Assembly (NCBI GenBank): GCA_022478985.1
Contig: JAKSZP010010595.1
Coordinates: 151,474-215,473 of the forward strand
Source: Massospora cicadina
Taxonomy: Eukaryota > Entomophthoromycota > Entomophthoromycetes > Entomophthorales > Entomophthoraceae
Direction: 5' to 3'
DNA: 64,000 nucleotides
Part shown: piece by piece, positions 1 to 10,276 of the stretch
How the letters are laid out: every line of letters begins with the position of its first letter
Position numbering within the stretch: the stretch's first letter is position 1
The notes under the pieces: model-generated
What the model saw: only the letters and a program-made list of their open reading frames with translations
The model's database searches: none
What the model was told of the DNA's origin: nothing
Program-made: the position numbers and the translations under genes

Positions 1-177
1 CTGGAGAACCTGTATCCAAGATAGCCATCACCTGGACTTTGTGAACAACTACTTCAACCTTGGTAAGTGTGCTTCCAAAGTTGGCCGACAGCGCTAAGAC
101 CTCCTTGAAATGAAAAGTAGAGGTTAATTTGCGTGCAGTCTCAGGGTGAGTCTCCAGAATAGACTGCATGGTATGCC
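1..177 (-). pseudogene. G1 retropepsin N-terminal part (cut by window edge)
   Basis: Read on the minus strand, this is an open stretch ending at the left edge with VVVHKVQVMAILDTGSP, the catalytic Asp-Thr-Gly of a retroviral-type aspartic protease. The same context occurs in G5 (VVVHKVIVLAIIDTGSP near 28.37 kb), so the two elements are related. The protease releases Gag and Pol proteins inside the virus-like particle. It lies downstream of the G1 gag on the same strand, the normal Ty3 order. The flap and C-terminal half lie outside the window. The catalytic triad is intact here, but stops separate it from gag, so this copy is probably dead. Confidence 0.7.
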
Positions 178-252
178 CTCACTGTAAAGGGTGAATTAAG
201 CTCAATAGGAGCTAATCAGCGTCGCTGGCTGTGTCAATAATTTCCATACAAC

Positions 253-1284
253 CTATAACTTGGCAGAGGTAAGTATCCTCAGTATGGTGGTTTCATCTAC
301 TTTTTTGGCGTTTAGGTGATCAGGGACCTCCACTTCCGCGGGAGCTCCCAATAAATAGTACCCAACATCATTGTAACCCCCCTCAGAGTTGGCCTCAGTG
401 GTATTCTCAACCATGGGCAAGGCTGCAATTGAAGTATGGGAGACAGCCATGAGAGGTTGGGTAATTAGCTTTGCTTTAACTGGCATTTTTACAACCCCAG
501 TAGTTCTGGAGGATATACCCTTAGGGCGCGCACTTGTTGGCTGAGCTGAAGGGGAAACCACAGTAGGGAACTCCGTTTTACATAAATGAGAGATGTTCAT
601 TTTAAGTTGCACCGAAGAATCAGGTTTTGCAGGGAGAATAGACACAGGTGGCCTCACTTCCAACAGTTCAATAGGCCGCAGCTCACCTAAAGGAATATGG
701 GCGACGTCTAACAAAGCCTCTTTTATATCACAGAAGGTTGTAAAGTGGCGTTTCACTGATATGATATGCCTGGCAAGAGAGGGTTGTGAAGCTAACCCTG
801 TTAATATGGTGGCAATAGCATCATCCAGGGTAAGCAGGTTAGACGTAACCAGCCTTTGAGCAGTGAGATAGAAATGCTCAGCAAAACTAACGAGGGTTTC
901 ACCCCCATACATGGCAAGGCGCATGAAAGCCTGTTTTTCTCTGTATAAGCTCTGCTTGGATCCGAATTCAGCCTAGAGGGCCTTATTAACATCTGGCCAG
1001 GTGTGCTGAGGATCCAGGTGAGGAACGATCAACTCTTGGGCTTTGTGGCTTAAACAGGGAAGAATGTACTGAACTTTATGTTTATCAGTGGCGCCATCCA
1101 TCGCAGCTTCATAAACATACAAAAAGGAAGCAATTCTCCCTTCATCTGGGGTGTATCTGTCCTTTATAGGTAATTTAAACGGCCGTTGCTCTAGCTTTTT
1201 GAGACGGGAGAAAGAGCTGGCTAGTTACTTCTTGAGAGCAACTAATCATAATTCAGGAGAGCTGCTCACGTTGACAGCCTCCAT
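253..1284 (-). pseudogene. G1 Gag (Ty3/gypsy-like) with three nonsense codons
   Basis: The Gag reading frame starts at the ATG at 1284-1282 (MEAVNVSSSPEL) and stays in one frame to the stop at 253-255, about 343 codons. It is interrupted by TGA and TAA close to the start and by TAG at 973-975. The capsid-like core is recognisable: FKLPIKDRYTPDEG, then HLDPQHTWPDVNKAL, then FAEHFYLTAQRLVTSN. The last segment aligns with the G5 Gag near 29.1 kb (AQTLVAGNRLMLGDAI). I see no CCHC knuckle in this frame. The protein would form the particle shell and package element RNA. All three stops could come from single C-to-T or G-to-A changes. The assignment rests on position after a primer-binding site and similarity to G5. 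Confidence 0.72.
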
Positions 1285-1321
1285 TGCCTTGATACTTTAT
1301 CGAAGTATTCAGGGGATTCAA

Positions 1322-1339
1322 CCCCTGTAGTGAGCACCA
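1322..1339 (-). promoter_or_regulatory. G1 primer-binding site
   Basis: On the minus strand TGGTGCTCACTACAGGGG begins three bases after the LTR end (..CCCACA). TGG pairs with the CCA end of a tRNA, so this is the minus-strand primer site for reverse transcription. G3 (21838-21850) and G6 (about 41443) have nearly the same first bases. The primer tRNA is not identified. A hairpin (CAGGGG, loop ATTCAA, CCCCTG) at 1310-1327 overlaps its inner edge. Confidence 0.65.
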
Positions 1340-1342
1340 ATT

Positions 1343-1957
1343 TGTGGGATTCGCCAATGGATGCCACAAATAATTTATTAAAGTAAGATTCTTACTTTTT
1401 AATAAAAGTATAAAATAATGTGTTATTATAGTTTTTATGTTTTTTATCATTTAAGCGGGGCAAAACCAAGAAAGGTCCTTTTCTCAATAATAGTATTTCC
1501 TATTTAAACTAGTCAAAATCCTGGGCCTATGGGTATTTGGGGCTAAAGTATTTTAAAAGCTGAGTCATCCAAATTAGGAAATATAGGCTTTCAGCCTATC
1601 TGATTGAAGATAAAATTTTGAGGAAAAACTGACCCATGTGGTAATGATTTGATAAATTGTATCCAATTACCAGCGAGTAAAATCTTCTCACCTCAGAGGT
1701 GGTCAGACTTGTGTGATAGTGATTTGCTAATTTGCACCCTATCATCGTTGAGTAAAATCTTCTCACCTCAGAGGTGGTCAGACTCACGTGGTATCAAACA
1801 CCTCAAATTCGGCCGAGAAGTTGGAGCAATCCTATTATCAATTCTTACCTTAGTAAGCTGATTTTGGTTATAAACCATATTTTCCCAATAGTTAGGATTC
1901 CACCGAGAATCCGCCAAGGTCTTTTCGCCGTGGGTATTCATATTGTTGATAACCACA
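1343..1957 (-). repeat. G1 5' LTR
   Basis: The block lies between the G1 primer site and the start of G2 coding sequence. It has short terminal inverted repeats, TGTGG at the left and CCACA at the right, giving about 615 bp. The partner LTR would lie beyond the left edge, so the far boundary (1957) rests only on the TGTGG/CCACA match and on G2 sequence resuming there. It contains the tandem repeat at 1635-1784, a plausible promoter region. Confidence 0.55.
1635..1784. repeat. Two-copy 75-bp tandem repeat with a palindromic core
   Basis: Two units of 75 bp lie head to tail. The last 35 bases of each, 1675-1709 and 1750-1784, are identical. The remainder is similar but diverged. Each unit holds the perfect palindrome CACCTCAGAGGTG. 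Lying inside an LTR, it resembles duplicated enhancer elements; that role is inferred. Confidence 0.75.
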
Positions 1958-2009
1958 ATATTATTCAAAGATCAGGCGGTTGATGGGCCAATCATGGTAG
2001 CAGATTTGG

Positions 2010-2672
2010 GGGCACTCATACCTCCAACATTCTTTTTCATAAGGTGAGAAGGAGATTTTCTGACATTGGTCAGGCATTAAGCATGATAATTGAGTGTTTT
2101 TGAGGATGGTCAGTAACTACCATCAGATCATTCCTAACTTCAGTTGTATTAGGGCACTGCTCTTTGAGCTATTGAAGAAGAACGCCACTTTTGACTGGGC
2201 TGAACGATGCCAAAACACTTTTGATGTTTTGCGGACTGCGTTGACAAGTGCATCAGTTTGCAATATCCCAATTATAAAAAGGAAATATAGTGCAAATAAA
2301 CGCATCACTTTCCACTGAAGGGGCAATGTTGTTCAAGAAGGGTGTTGAAGGTGTGGAGCACCCTGTCACGTTTAGTATCTGGAGTTTAAACTGTCATGAA
2401 CAAAATTACACTGTGGCTGAGAAGGATTTATTAGCAGTGATATATACATAAAAACTGTTCTGGGTATACCTCCATGGGGTGAAAGAGCCAAGTGGTAGCT
2501 GATCATACATCCTTACGTTGTCTGCAGAATCTCCATGAACCTGAAGGACGGCTTTCACAATGGGCATTGAAGCTCCATGCATATGACTTTGAGATAGTAA
2601 ACCAGATGGGGGAAAACATCAGAATACAGACTGTCTCACACGGTTACCTAAGGTCGCCATTAGGGCGGATTT
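2010..2672 (+). pseudogene. G2 RT connection and RNase H
   Basis: The frame at 2094-2318 gives YHQIIPNFSCIRALLFELLKK..FDWAERCQNTFDVLRTALTSA, the standard RT-connection segment. RNase H follows with NYTVAEKDLLAVIY near 2410 and DHTSLRCLQNLHEPEGRLSQWALKLHAYDFEIV at 2498-2600. RNase H removes the RNA strand of the hybrid during cDNA synthesis. The first part of RNase H (usual YTDAS) is blurred by a frameshift near 2310, and stops occur near 2450 and 2672. The RT catalytic core is absent. Confidence 0.75.
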
Positions 2673-2682
2673 AGCTGACATC

Positions 2683-3838
2683 ATGTATGAGAATATGGTG
2701 CTGGGCAAATATCACAACAAACTGCCACATGTGATCAAGGCGTTAGATGGGCTTAGACGAGATACCTTCTTTCGCAATGAGAATCCATATAAGAAAGTTG
2801 GAGAAGCGATGCTGAGCTTCCCAAAACCCTCTGCAAGGGCAGCTATTATTTTGGATGCAAATAGAGCGGGTAGGGCATAGAGGGTTGCAGAAAACGTTAA
2901 AGTTCTTGTGACAACGCTACTTTTGGGAGAGTATGCACTATGATGTGCTCAAAACGGTTGCTTGTTGTCATCAGTCCCAAGTAGAGAAACCTTTCCTCAA
3001 GAAAACCACCTACTAGATGGTTAAGCCCCGTTTTTAATTGCATACTGTTTCTCTTGATGTGATGGCTTTTCAGACTGGCACAAACCGCGCCAAGTATATA
3101 ATAGTAGCAATTGACCATTTGACATGTTGAGGAAATCAAAAACTATCAATGATTTATGGGCTGTCACCACCACCAAGTTTATCATGGAATGTGTCATACA
3201 GTGACATGGCTGTCCGAAATTTATCCCCATGGACAAATGAATAATTACACGTCGCAGATCCTGCCCAAGATGAACAAACTGATAGTAATCCTCGGGGTCT
3301 TGAAAACACCCTACCACACTGAATCTACTGTAATAATGGAACGGGTGAATGTAACATTGGTAACCATTCTCTGCAAGATTGTAAAATATTAGCCCTCTGA
3401 ATGGAGTATCCTCTTATCCACTGCCATCTTTGCGTATAATATTACCTACCACTTGTCAATCAGAAAGAGTCATTATCAATTGCTCTTTGGTATACATTCA
3501 GCTTTCCAGATCTTCTGTACTCCTGTGTTGAGTATACGGGAGGATTAGAATCGCAATGTTATCTGACCAATTTAATTGACACGCAGGTAAAGCTATAAAT
3601 GAAAGCTTATCCTACTAGCTTGGCTAAAAAGATTTGTAATCAGTCAGCTGACCAAAATAAATGTAGTAGACTACAACAATTCTCTGTAGAAGATCATGTC
3701 TTGTTCCACGACCAACCTGGATTTGGAAGGAGAAACATGCTTGCTAACATCTGGACTGGACCATTTGAAGTCATTGAGAAGTCAGGTATTGATGCATACA
3801 CCATCAAGGAACCCACGGGTTGTCAGATTATCAATTGA
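2683..3838 (+). pseudogene. G2 integrase, frameshifted
   Basis: The N-terminal linker MYENMVLGKYHNKLPHVIKAL matches G7 near 60.45 kb. The catalytic core is traced by KYIIVAIDHLT (about 3092-3126) and a degraded VIMERVN..LVTIL (3330-3390), where Ty3 integrases read TNGxVERxNGTL. The C-terminal domain is in good frame at 3599-3838: VEDHVLFHDQPGFGRRNML, then WTGPFEVIEKSGIDAYTIKE. Integrase joins cDNA ends to chromosomal DNA. The frame breaks several times in the middle, so no enzyme can be made. Confidence 0.75.
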
Positions 3839-3840
3839 GT

Positions 3841-4387
3841 TCATGCGAAGTTACTTTGAGCATACAAGCAGCAGGAGCTTACCATCCAGCCAATGGGGGA
3901 TAATATCAAATAATTAATATGACTAGACGATAAGCCATATATCCAGAGGATAAAACTATATGAGTCAAGGTGAGCCTCAAGATTGAGCGGAAGATTAGGT
4001 AGATGGAAAGCGAATTGATCTAAGTACTGATAGTTATGCAAATTGAGGTAATTCCTCCAAAGATTCATTGATGGGATAAACCCCTATAGACTGTAGGGAA
4101 CAGAGAGTTACTAAGCTGAAGAATTGGAATTGGTTGCGACTATTAAAGATTAATAGTTGAACAAAAGAATGGAGAGAGGAAGTTTTTGAGTATAAAACGA
4201 GGAAGAAAGTAGCAGAGTAATCTGCATTAAATATATATAAATTAAGTAGTGTCAGTTGGGCAATAGCTCCATATTTTACATATCATTATTATTTACTAAA
4301 ATCGGCGATCTTCATATCATCTGGTCCTTACTCAGCGGTGTTAAACCAGTGAAACAAGCATAGAAGATCTAAGAAATAATACCAAAA
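3841..4387 (+). other. 3' flank of G2, possible 3' LTR; no gene
   Basis: About 550 bp of non-coding sequence between the G2 integrase end and the abrupt start of G3 RNase H. The purine run GGGGGATAATATC near 3895 could mark a polypurine tract and the start of a 3' LTR. No second copy is present in the window to prove it. Confidence 0.35.
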
Positions 4388-4680
4388 GTTAACAAATGCC
4401 CACCGCGCTAATCAGCCCTCAGGTTCCTTCAAGTTGTTCAACCATCATAAGGATGAATGGTCATTTACAACAGTAAAGTGTGTGCCTTTTAGATAATTCT
4501 GAAGCAGTTTATAGGCATATATTACCACCAAGCATTTCCTTTCTGTCACTGTGTAGTTCCTTTTGTACATTTAGTGTCCAACTAGGAAAGGTGATAGTAT
4601 GTTACTCTACATCTTCTCCTACCTGGGACAACATGGCTCTGACTGTTATGAGTGAATCTCGGTCTGGACAATAGCTCATG
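4388..4680 (-). pseudogene. G3 RNase H, truncated
   Basis: Minus-strand translation gives MYKRNYTVTERKCLVVIYAYKL, then GTHFTVVNDHSSL, then WLNNLKEPEG and LARWA, the characteristic RNase H segment of Ty3 elements. Similarity stops at about 4388, right after LARWA, so the element is truncated there. Several in-frame stops are present. Confidence 0.7.
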
Positions 4681-4899
4681 AAAAAGTTTGGGTATTGCAG
4701 AACTGGAGCTGTTATCAGTGCTAATCAAAGCTAATCAGGTGCCTTTAAAAACCAATTCCAGTTTAATGAGACCTTATCCTTGAGTAAATTAAATAACGGC
4801 TCTCCAATTTGTGCAAGATCTGCAATGTCAACTGATTATACTTAAAAATTTGTAAATCACACTTTGATTCAAGCCATTTTATCTTTAATATCTCATCTA

Positions 4900-5660
4900 G
4901 CTGGATGGCTGAGGTCGGAGTCCCTCCTAGTTTATAAAAAGCATATGAACTCTAGTTGATCTTTTATGAAATTGACACTTCCTAGCTTGTTTTCAAATTA
5001 CCAACTGCTAATTTCCTAAAGACCTCTCTTAAATGTTCCAGGTCATCATTATAGGTGAGATTGAAAATGTTAATGTTGTCCAGGTATACCAACACATTGA
5101 CTACTTTAAATCTCCCAGGATTTTGTCCATCACTCTCTGGAACATAGCCAGGGCATTATATAGCCCTTATGACATCTTTTTAGCTGGAATATGACCCCTC
5201 TGAGTTATTATCGCGCATTTTTTGTGCTCCTCTTTGAGAATATCTATTTGCTAATACCCACTGATAAAGTCCATAGTGGAGAAGAACTTTTCGCCTCCTA
5301 GTCAATCCAAGGCGTCATCAGTTCCCAGATGGGGATATGGATCCTTATTTGTGATATTTTTCAGCTAACAATAATCAATGACACCTGATTGTTCCTGCCT
5401 TACTTTTTACTAATAAAATTGGGGCAGCTCAAGGTCTTTTTGATGGGCCAACATGCCGCGATCCAGAAGCTTTTTAATTTCCTTTGAAACAACTTCTTCT
5501 TCTGAGTTTAAGCATTTAATCAGGCTTAATTGGACGGGTTCATGATCACCGGTATAGATGGTGTATATCAAGTTCCTAGAACAACCTAGGTTGAAACTTC
5601 TTTGCAAATATTTACCAGTATTTCATAAGTAAATTCTGAACTTGAAGCCTTTTCCAAGTC
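4900..5660 (-). pseudogene. G3 reverse transcriptase, degenerate
   Basis: The N-terminal part is in frame at 5410-5607 minus: TGDHEPVQLSLIKCLNSEEEVVSKEIKKLLDRGML in outline. The core reads GLYNALAMFQRVMDKILGDLK and then LVYLDNINIF at about 5076-5100. This is the family YLDDI active site with the second Asp changed to Asn. Stops and at least one frameshift separate the pieces. RT copies element RNA into cDNA. The Asp-to-Asn change alone would be expected to abolish activity. Confidence 0.75.
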
Positions 5661-6553
5661 AATCAGGTTTCCTAGTTTAGCCATCAGAATGACAATATTG
5701 GTGCCAATTGTCTTTTGTCAGGAAGTCCTATTTCGTCTAAGGTCCCAAAATATAAAAAAGCATGAATCTCCGTGGATGGGAATAAAAGAAAGAAGGCAAT
5801 AACTTGATGCCTCATAATAGTAATAGGCTGATATGTAAGTTTTCCCATAAGATGTGAATCTCTAGGTGAGCAAAAATGACTATACAAGGTGCAATACTTT
5901 GTTTCAATCAGGATATAGACCACAGCTATAATATCTACTTATAAAATCCTAGTGGAATCTTAATAGTCAGGCCAGTAGGGAATACTAGTTGAGTCCAGGA
6001 ACCACAGTAATTTATCTGATTTGAGCTTCATGGGCTTCTATCAACTCGCATTTCTGCACTAGTATGGGCTTCATTTTTGATCAAGAGTTGGTGTACTTAA
6101 TTGGCTTTATTTTATCCTTGTAGGCCAGTATAAAAATAAATTAGGTTCAACCTTTTCAGCCTTCCCGCTCTTATTATATTATGATTGGATACTTTGCCCA
6201 AAGATGATGAGGGTGTCCTCTTTGAGTTTTGTAACTACACCAAATCTTCACAAAAAATTGGTCCTGATTCTATTTCAAAGTTTTTATTTAACAATACTAT
6301 GGAAGGCGCAGTTACTACGATAGAAATAAAACGCAATGGTAGTGTATTGTATGCCCCAAGAGACTTAGTAGTGTGCATTCCTGCCATGTGATACTCTTGT
6401 CAGTGGGCACCATTGGGTGCAATCTTAAGAATCATGAACAGTTTAAACTTTTCATTACTCTTATAGTTTTGATTTTGAGTGAGACTGTCAAAAGCCTACC
6501 ATAAGATCAAAACCCCTATCTTCACAACTTTATATAATCCTCAAAAGTGATAT
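5661..6553 (-). pseudogene. G3 protease C-terminal region and protease-RT linker
   Basis: Minus-strand translation shows MAGMHTTKSLGAYNTLPL followed by FISIVVTAP at about 6310-6390, resembling the second half of a Ty3 protease. A degraded linker leads to RT. The matching protease N-terminus lies at 8474-8560, on the other side of H1. The plus-strand frame over 6185-6391 is an antisense shadow. Resolution is limited by many stops. Confidence 0.45.
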
Positions 6554-6554
6554 C

Positions 6555-8473
6555 AGCCTTTTCTTCCCGCTCAAAAACATATTTGAGCAAATTTAAAACT
6601 ACAAAAGAACTAAACAATACTGAAAATGACAAACAGCAAACCACCAATGTTCTCAGCCCAACCGCCTGCTGCTCCAAAATGGGTCAGCAGCGAAACCCCC
6701 TAGCATCTTCCGCCCAGCGGGGAAACGCTTTCAAACTAGATTGACAAGCTCCCCAATTCCTTGGGTCAATACATTCCCCCCAAGGATCTCGCCCTCCACC
6801 TTGCACATTCTCAAATGGTACCTCATAGCCCCATTGTGATCCCCCAAAGCATGATACAATTCAGCCTCTGGGTCAAATATGGCAACTTATTCCCCTACAA
6901 TGACAAACAGATAATAGATTTAGTCCAGGCGCTTATGCAGCCTACAGGCCTTATTGACTTCCGTCCCTACAAGGGATACTTCAACCTCAGCTTCACTTGC
7001 GAAGTATATGCTGCAATTGCAGCCAACATTCCTCTGGTGTTTCAGGAAACCTATATCTTAACCACTGGGACCAAGTTGCCTGATGACACCACTTTTGTTG
7101 TTCAATTTGCAGGCCCCTCACCCACCTCCCCCTGAAACTTTATACAATGAAACAATAGCTGGGTTGTCAATATATGGCGCTGACCCTAAATTACAATTTT
7201 TGGTACCTAACAAAGCCAACTGACTAGTGGGCCCTTGCGCCTTTGCAACCATACACCCAAAATCAAATGAAATTGACATTTTGATTCCCCCTCGCACCAT
7301 TGTCCCCTCTGTCCCTGACCACCCTTTCTGTACCAGAGTAGATAAGAGGCTCACGATCAGCCCCATTTGTTTAGACCTGGACCACTCCAAGTGGTGCTGC
7401 CCCACCATGCCTGAGATGGAGCCCAGATGCTCGACTCCCCCATGATACTCCCATAGTTGACATAAGAACTTTTTTTTAATGGGTCACAATCCTCCCTCTC
7501 CCTCCACCCAAGATGGTAGATGCAACTGCCATGGATTCAATCAATAAGGAACCAACATGCCAAACCACCACTTTTACTCCAACTAATCAGGAGCCAGCAT
7601 GGACCCTTAAATAAAAAAACCACCCAGCCACCCAAACCAGCCCACCCATTTTCCAATCAACCTATCATCTTCAAATTAAAATTCCTGGGATTATTTGGAG
7701 GAAGTTGATGATTTGAGAAATCTCATCCCCAACTCAGCCAAGGCCACAATTATCAAAATGTACCTAAAATCATAATATGTGGCTCTTTTCCTGACTCGTT
7801 GCTATGCTCTACACTCAGATGATAATGAATTCCAAAGTGACCACCAACTCACCAAAGAGGCTGTTGCCTCCCCTGATTGTCACCCCCTTTGAAAGGCTGT
7901 ATAGAAATTAGTCGCAATCTTGGACAAGGGGGTACCCGCCCCTGTCCTTCCCCCATGCAACAAATTCATAAAAAAGAATTCCTCTGATTCCAACAAGTTT
8001 CCCACAAGGCAGTACAAAAAGTAGCGATGGTAGCAAAATTTGGCCCCAAAACCCGCATTACTAGCAACAACATCGCCACCTTTACCATGCTACCCAAAGT
8101 TCGCCTAAAAGCTGAAAAAGCCCTTTCTGAATATATCACAACCCTCCTCATAGCTAAATTTGATCTTCCCGAGCCACTTTGCTATCTTGACCCCCATTTT
8201 GTGGATGTACCCACGCCCATGCTCTCAGCGCTCTGCTGAACACTCTCCACCATAGAGTAGGAAGATGAGCCTCCTGATCCCAACTCACCCCCACCATGGA
8301 TGCTTAGCAGTTTACCACATCTGACCTGGTTGGTTACTTTTAGTTTAAATTTATTTTGATTCAGTTTTATTGATACGCTCATCTCTTTATGTTCATTTAA
8401 ATTCTAGCGTAGTATAATTTTTGCTCCTCAGAGCTCGGTATTGTCCATCCCCTGGTTGGCTTTCCTCAGGTAA
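6555..8473 (+). mobile_element. H1: ORF1-only non-LTR element (half-LINE), about 1.9 kb
   Basis: H1 begins with a LINE-like 5' end (CCTTTTCTTCCCGCTC), carries one long broken reading frame, and ends with GTATTGTCCATCCCCTGGTTGGC near 8440-8462, closely matching the 3' end of LINE-3 (GTATTGTCCATCCCCTAGTTGGC). No endonuclease or RT is present. H2 on the opposite strand at 52271-54175 has the same structure and length. H1 splits the G3 protease. A diverged target duplication is visible: CTCAAAAGTGATATC before and CTAAAAGGGATC after. A discrete family mobilised by LINE machinery is inferred. Confidence 0.7.
6626..8239 (+). pseudogene. H1 ORF1-like protein, broken
   Basis: The start ATG at 6626 opens MTNSKPPMFSAQPPAAPKW, matching the H2 start (MSSDPPPAAPVW). 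Stops follow, then a good frame over 6761-7135 with QYIPPKDLALHL, LIDFRPYKGYFNLSF and LPDDTTFVVQFAG (H2: FVPPRDLALHL, LPNDTTLVVYFAN). Further on it parallels LINE ORF1: LSIYGADPKLQF against LTIYGKIQSF, GPCAFATIHP against GKAIAVLTP, and a decayed zinc-knuckle-like PICLDLDHSKWCCP. The C-terminal part has NSWDYLEEVDDL and SDHQLTKEAVASP (H2: NSWELLDEV, SDHQLSKAVVASP). The likely role is an RNA-binding ORF1 protein; this is inferred from similarity. Confidence 0.65.
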
Positions 8474-8600
8474 CTAAAAGGGATCATGACCAATTTAATG
8501 CTGACATTGTTGATAGGCGATTTACTATCAATTATAGCCATAAAATTACCCTTATTCACCAATATATGCACATAAATTCAGTTTGAGTTTCATAAAAGTT
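8474..8600 (-). pseudogene. G3 protease N-terminal part (DSK in place of DSG)
   Basis: Minus-strand translation includes GNFMAIIDSKSPINNVSIKLVMIP in outline, the retropepsin active-site segment. Family members read D-S/T-G; here Gly is Lys, which should inactivate it. The coding sequence resumes at about 6553 on the far side of H1 with FEDYIKL, so the protease was interrupted by H1. Confidence 0.55.
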
Positions 8601-8989
8601 AATTAAGTGAATATTGTGAAGGTTGTTATGTTCTAAGTGGGACTTAAAACTCAGGCACATTTCTGGAAAACTTTCTTCCAAAGTCTTCATTGGGAAAGCC
8701 ACTTGTATGTCATGTAGAGAGAGCAGGTCAGAGGAACATTTGGGATGGCAGTTTATCCCTTGATTGACGATCTGTTTGTCATAGGGTTTTTTTACTTCAC
8801 CCTGAGCTTCTTCAGTGACTTCTGACTGCTTTTTCTTTTACCTTAGCTTTTATAGTAATCAAGGTGACATCATCAACCACAAAGTGATGTAAGTTATTTT
8901 CAGTCATCTCATTAGCCAAAAAAGCTTTCCTGGGTCAGATGGAATGTGTGGTAGAACATTGGTGGAGATTGAGCATTAGACATCTACTA

Positions 8990-10246
8990 CACTGCTCTTT
9001 TCCCGCCTTTTCCTCATTATTAACCTTCAAGCCTCATTCACCTCAGGTTTCTTGTTTGACCGTTTATAGCATTGACTGGCAAAATGTCCCTTTTTACCAC
9101 AATTGTAACATGTTGTTGGCCCTGGTTGCTATTGCCTTTTTAGTTTGCCTGGTGAGTATTCTTACCTTAATTAGTCAAATTAGTATTTTTGGGATTAAAA
9201 ATTGGAATTTTGGCTATTCTCTGGGCTGATTAAGGGCATCAAAGCTACTAGTGCATTTTCTTAGGTAACCTGTGATTTCTAAAGCTCCCATGGTACGATT
9301 GAAGGCTGGAACTATAACACGCTGCAAGTCACAATATGGCTTAGCCATTTTCTCCATGGTAATTGTTGCATCAAATCAGGTCATGGTTTTTGTCCTGAGT
9401 AGGACTTGAACCTCATGATAGAACCTATATGCAAAGTCTCTAAAAAGTCTCATTTCTTTAAAATTTGATAATAATGAGATCAGTTTTTCAGGCTGATAGC
9501 TTTTTGGGCCCTCAAAATTGCTTTATCACTGTGCTCTTTTCATCCATATTGAACCAATTGTGCCTAATAGGTATAACGATGTCAACACTATTTGAATCCA
9601 TGAAATTTAATATGAGTCATCAGCTTTGCATGATCAGATGCTCCTTGCATGGTCTTTTCAATTATCTTGAGGAATAAATATAAATTCTCATCTCTGTTAA
9701 ATTTCAGAAATTTTAGGGTTTTTAAGTCATCACGCCCAGATTCAATCAAAGGAGTCGCACAATGCCTAAAACTGAAATGCCCTTGGAAATCCTCTGTTAA
9801 ATTGGGCCATGTTCTGGATAGGTGTTACTGGAGTCAGGATTGAGGCTAAGATTCTAGGCAGGGAACGAAAATCTAAAAATCTGTTTTAGCATCTGTCAAT
9901 CCCTGATGACTTGGCTTTATAAAATTGTTCTGAACTTCTAGATTCAAGTTCTTAAATTTTGGTCTTAGGCAATTTTTAGAAATCATTTTCATCCCTAGTA
10001 TCTGGGGCTTCCACTACTTTCCCCCATCATGGTCCAGTTAAAAATAGACATATTTTCTCCTTAAAGTATCAATCCCTATTCTAAAACTATAACATTATTT
10101 TCAGTATATGACTTGAAAAGTAAAATAATTTTGAGAAAATTATGTCAGATCATCTACATAAGCATTTTTCATGGATAGATGGGTTTGGAGCTCCTGTCTC
10201 TCTTGAAGAGCTCAACATTCTTAGTATGCATATATGATAATATTGT
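8990..10246 (-). pseudogene. G3 Gag with CCHC zinc knuckle
   Basis: The nucleocapsid motif CYNCGKKGHFASQC (CX2CX4HX4C) lies at about 9069-9111 and is perfect. Upstream on the minus strand is a capsid-like segment, RLFRDFAYRFYHEVQVL, then MEKMAKPYCDLQRVIVPAF. The G6 Gag near 43.2-43.3 kb has the parallel NRFPMKQALLVYNAM and MPYCDLHHSMISAF. Stops and frameshifts are scattered through it. Coding sequence continues past LINE-1 into 15569-15917. Confidence 0.68.
10230..10246. repeat. LINE-1 target-site duplication, left copy
   Basis: ATATATGATAATATTGT is repeated exactly at 15552-15568. The two 17-bp copies bracket LINE-1 and fix its ends. No substitution separates them, which fits a recent insertion. 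Confidence 0.92.
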
Positions 10247-10276
10247 AAAAAAAATAAAAAAAAACTTTTCTTTCTC

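Larger units (their letters stand above)
1958..3890 (+). mobile_element. G2, Ty3/gypsy pol remnant (plus strand)
   Basis: A degenerate plus-strand pol: end of RT, RNase H and integrase in the usual Ty3 order. Its 5' part is missing because G1 interrupts it at about 1957 and continues off the window. Wording matches G7 closely: IIPNFSCI..LFELLKK with LRFFPNFSCIVGPLFVLLKR, and LANIWTGPFEVIEKSGI with LANIWIGPFKVIEKTGI. G2 and G7 therefore belong to one family. Frameshifts and stops are frequent, so it is not functional. Confidence 0.75.

Noticed and set aside
1310..1340. tRNA gene end (hairpin followed by GAGCACCA)
   Set aside because: The hairpin loop does not fit a T-loop and no cloverleaf precedes it. 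The CACCA is the complement of the G1 primer-binding site.
1675..1784. CRISPR-like repeat
   Set aside because: Only two copies exist, in tandem with a similar spacer, inside an LTR of a eukaryotic element.
6185..6391. Plus-strand open frame of 68 aa
   Set aside because: It overlaps the minus-strand G3 protease tail and has no family motif. The opposite strand reads FISIVVTAP in context.
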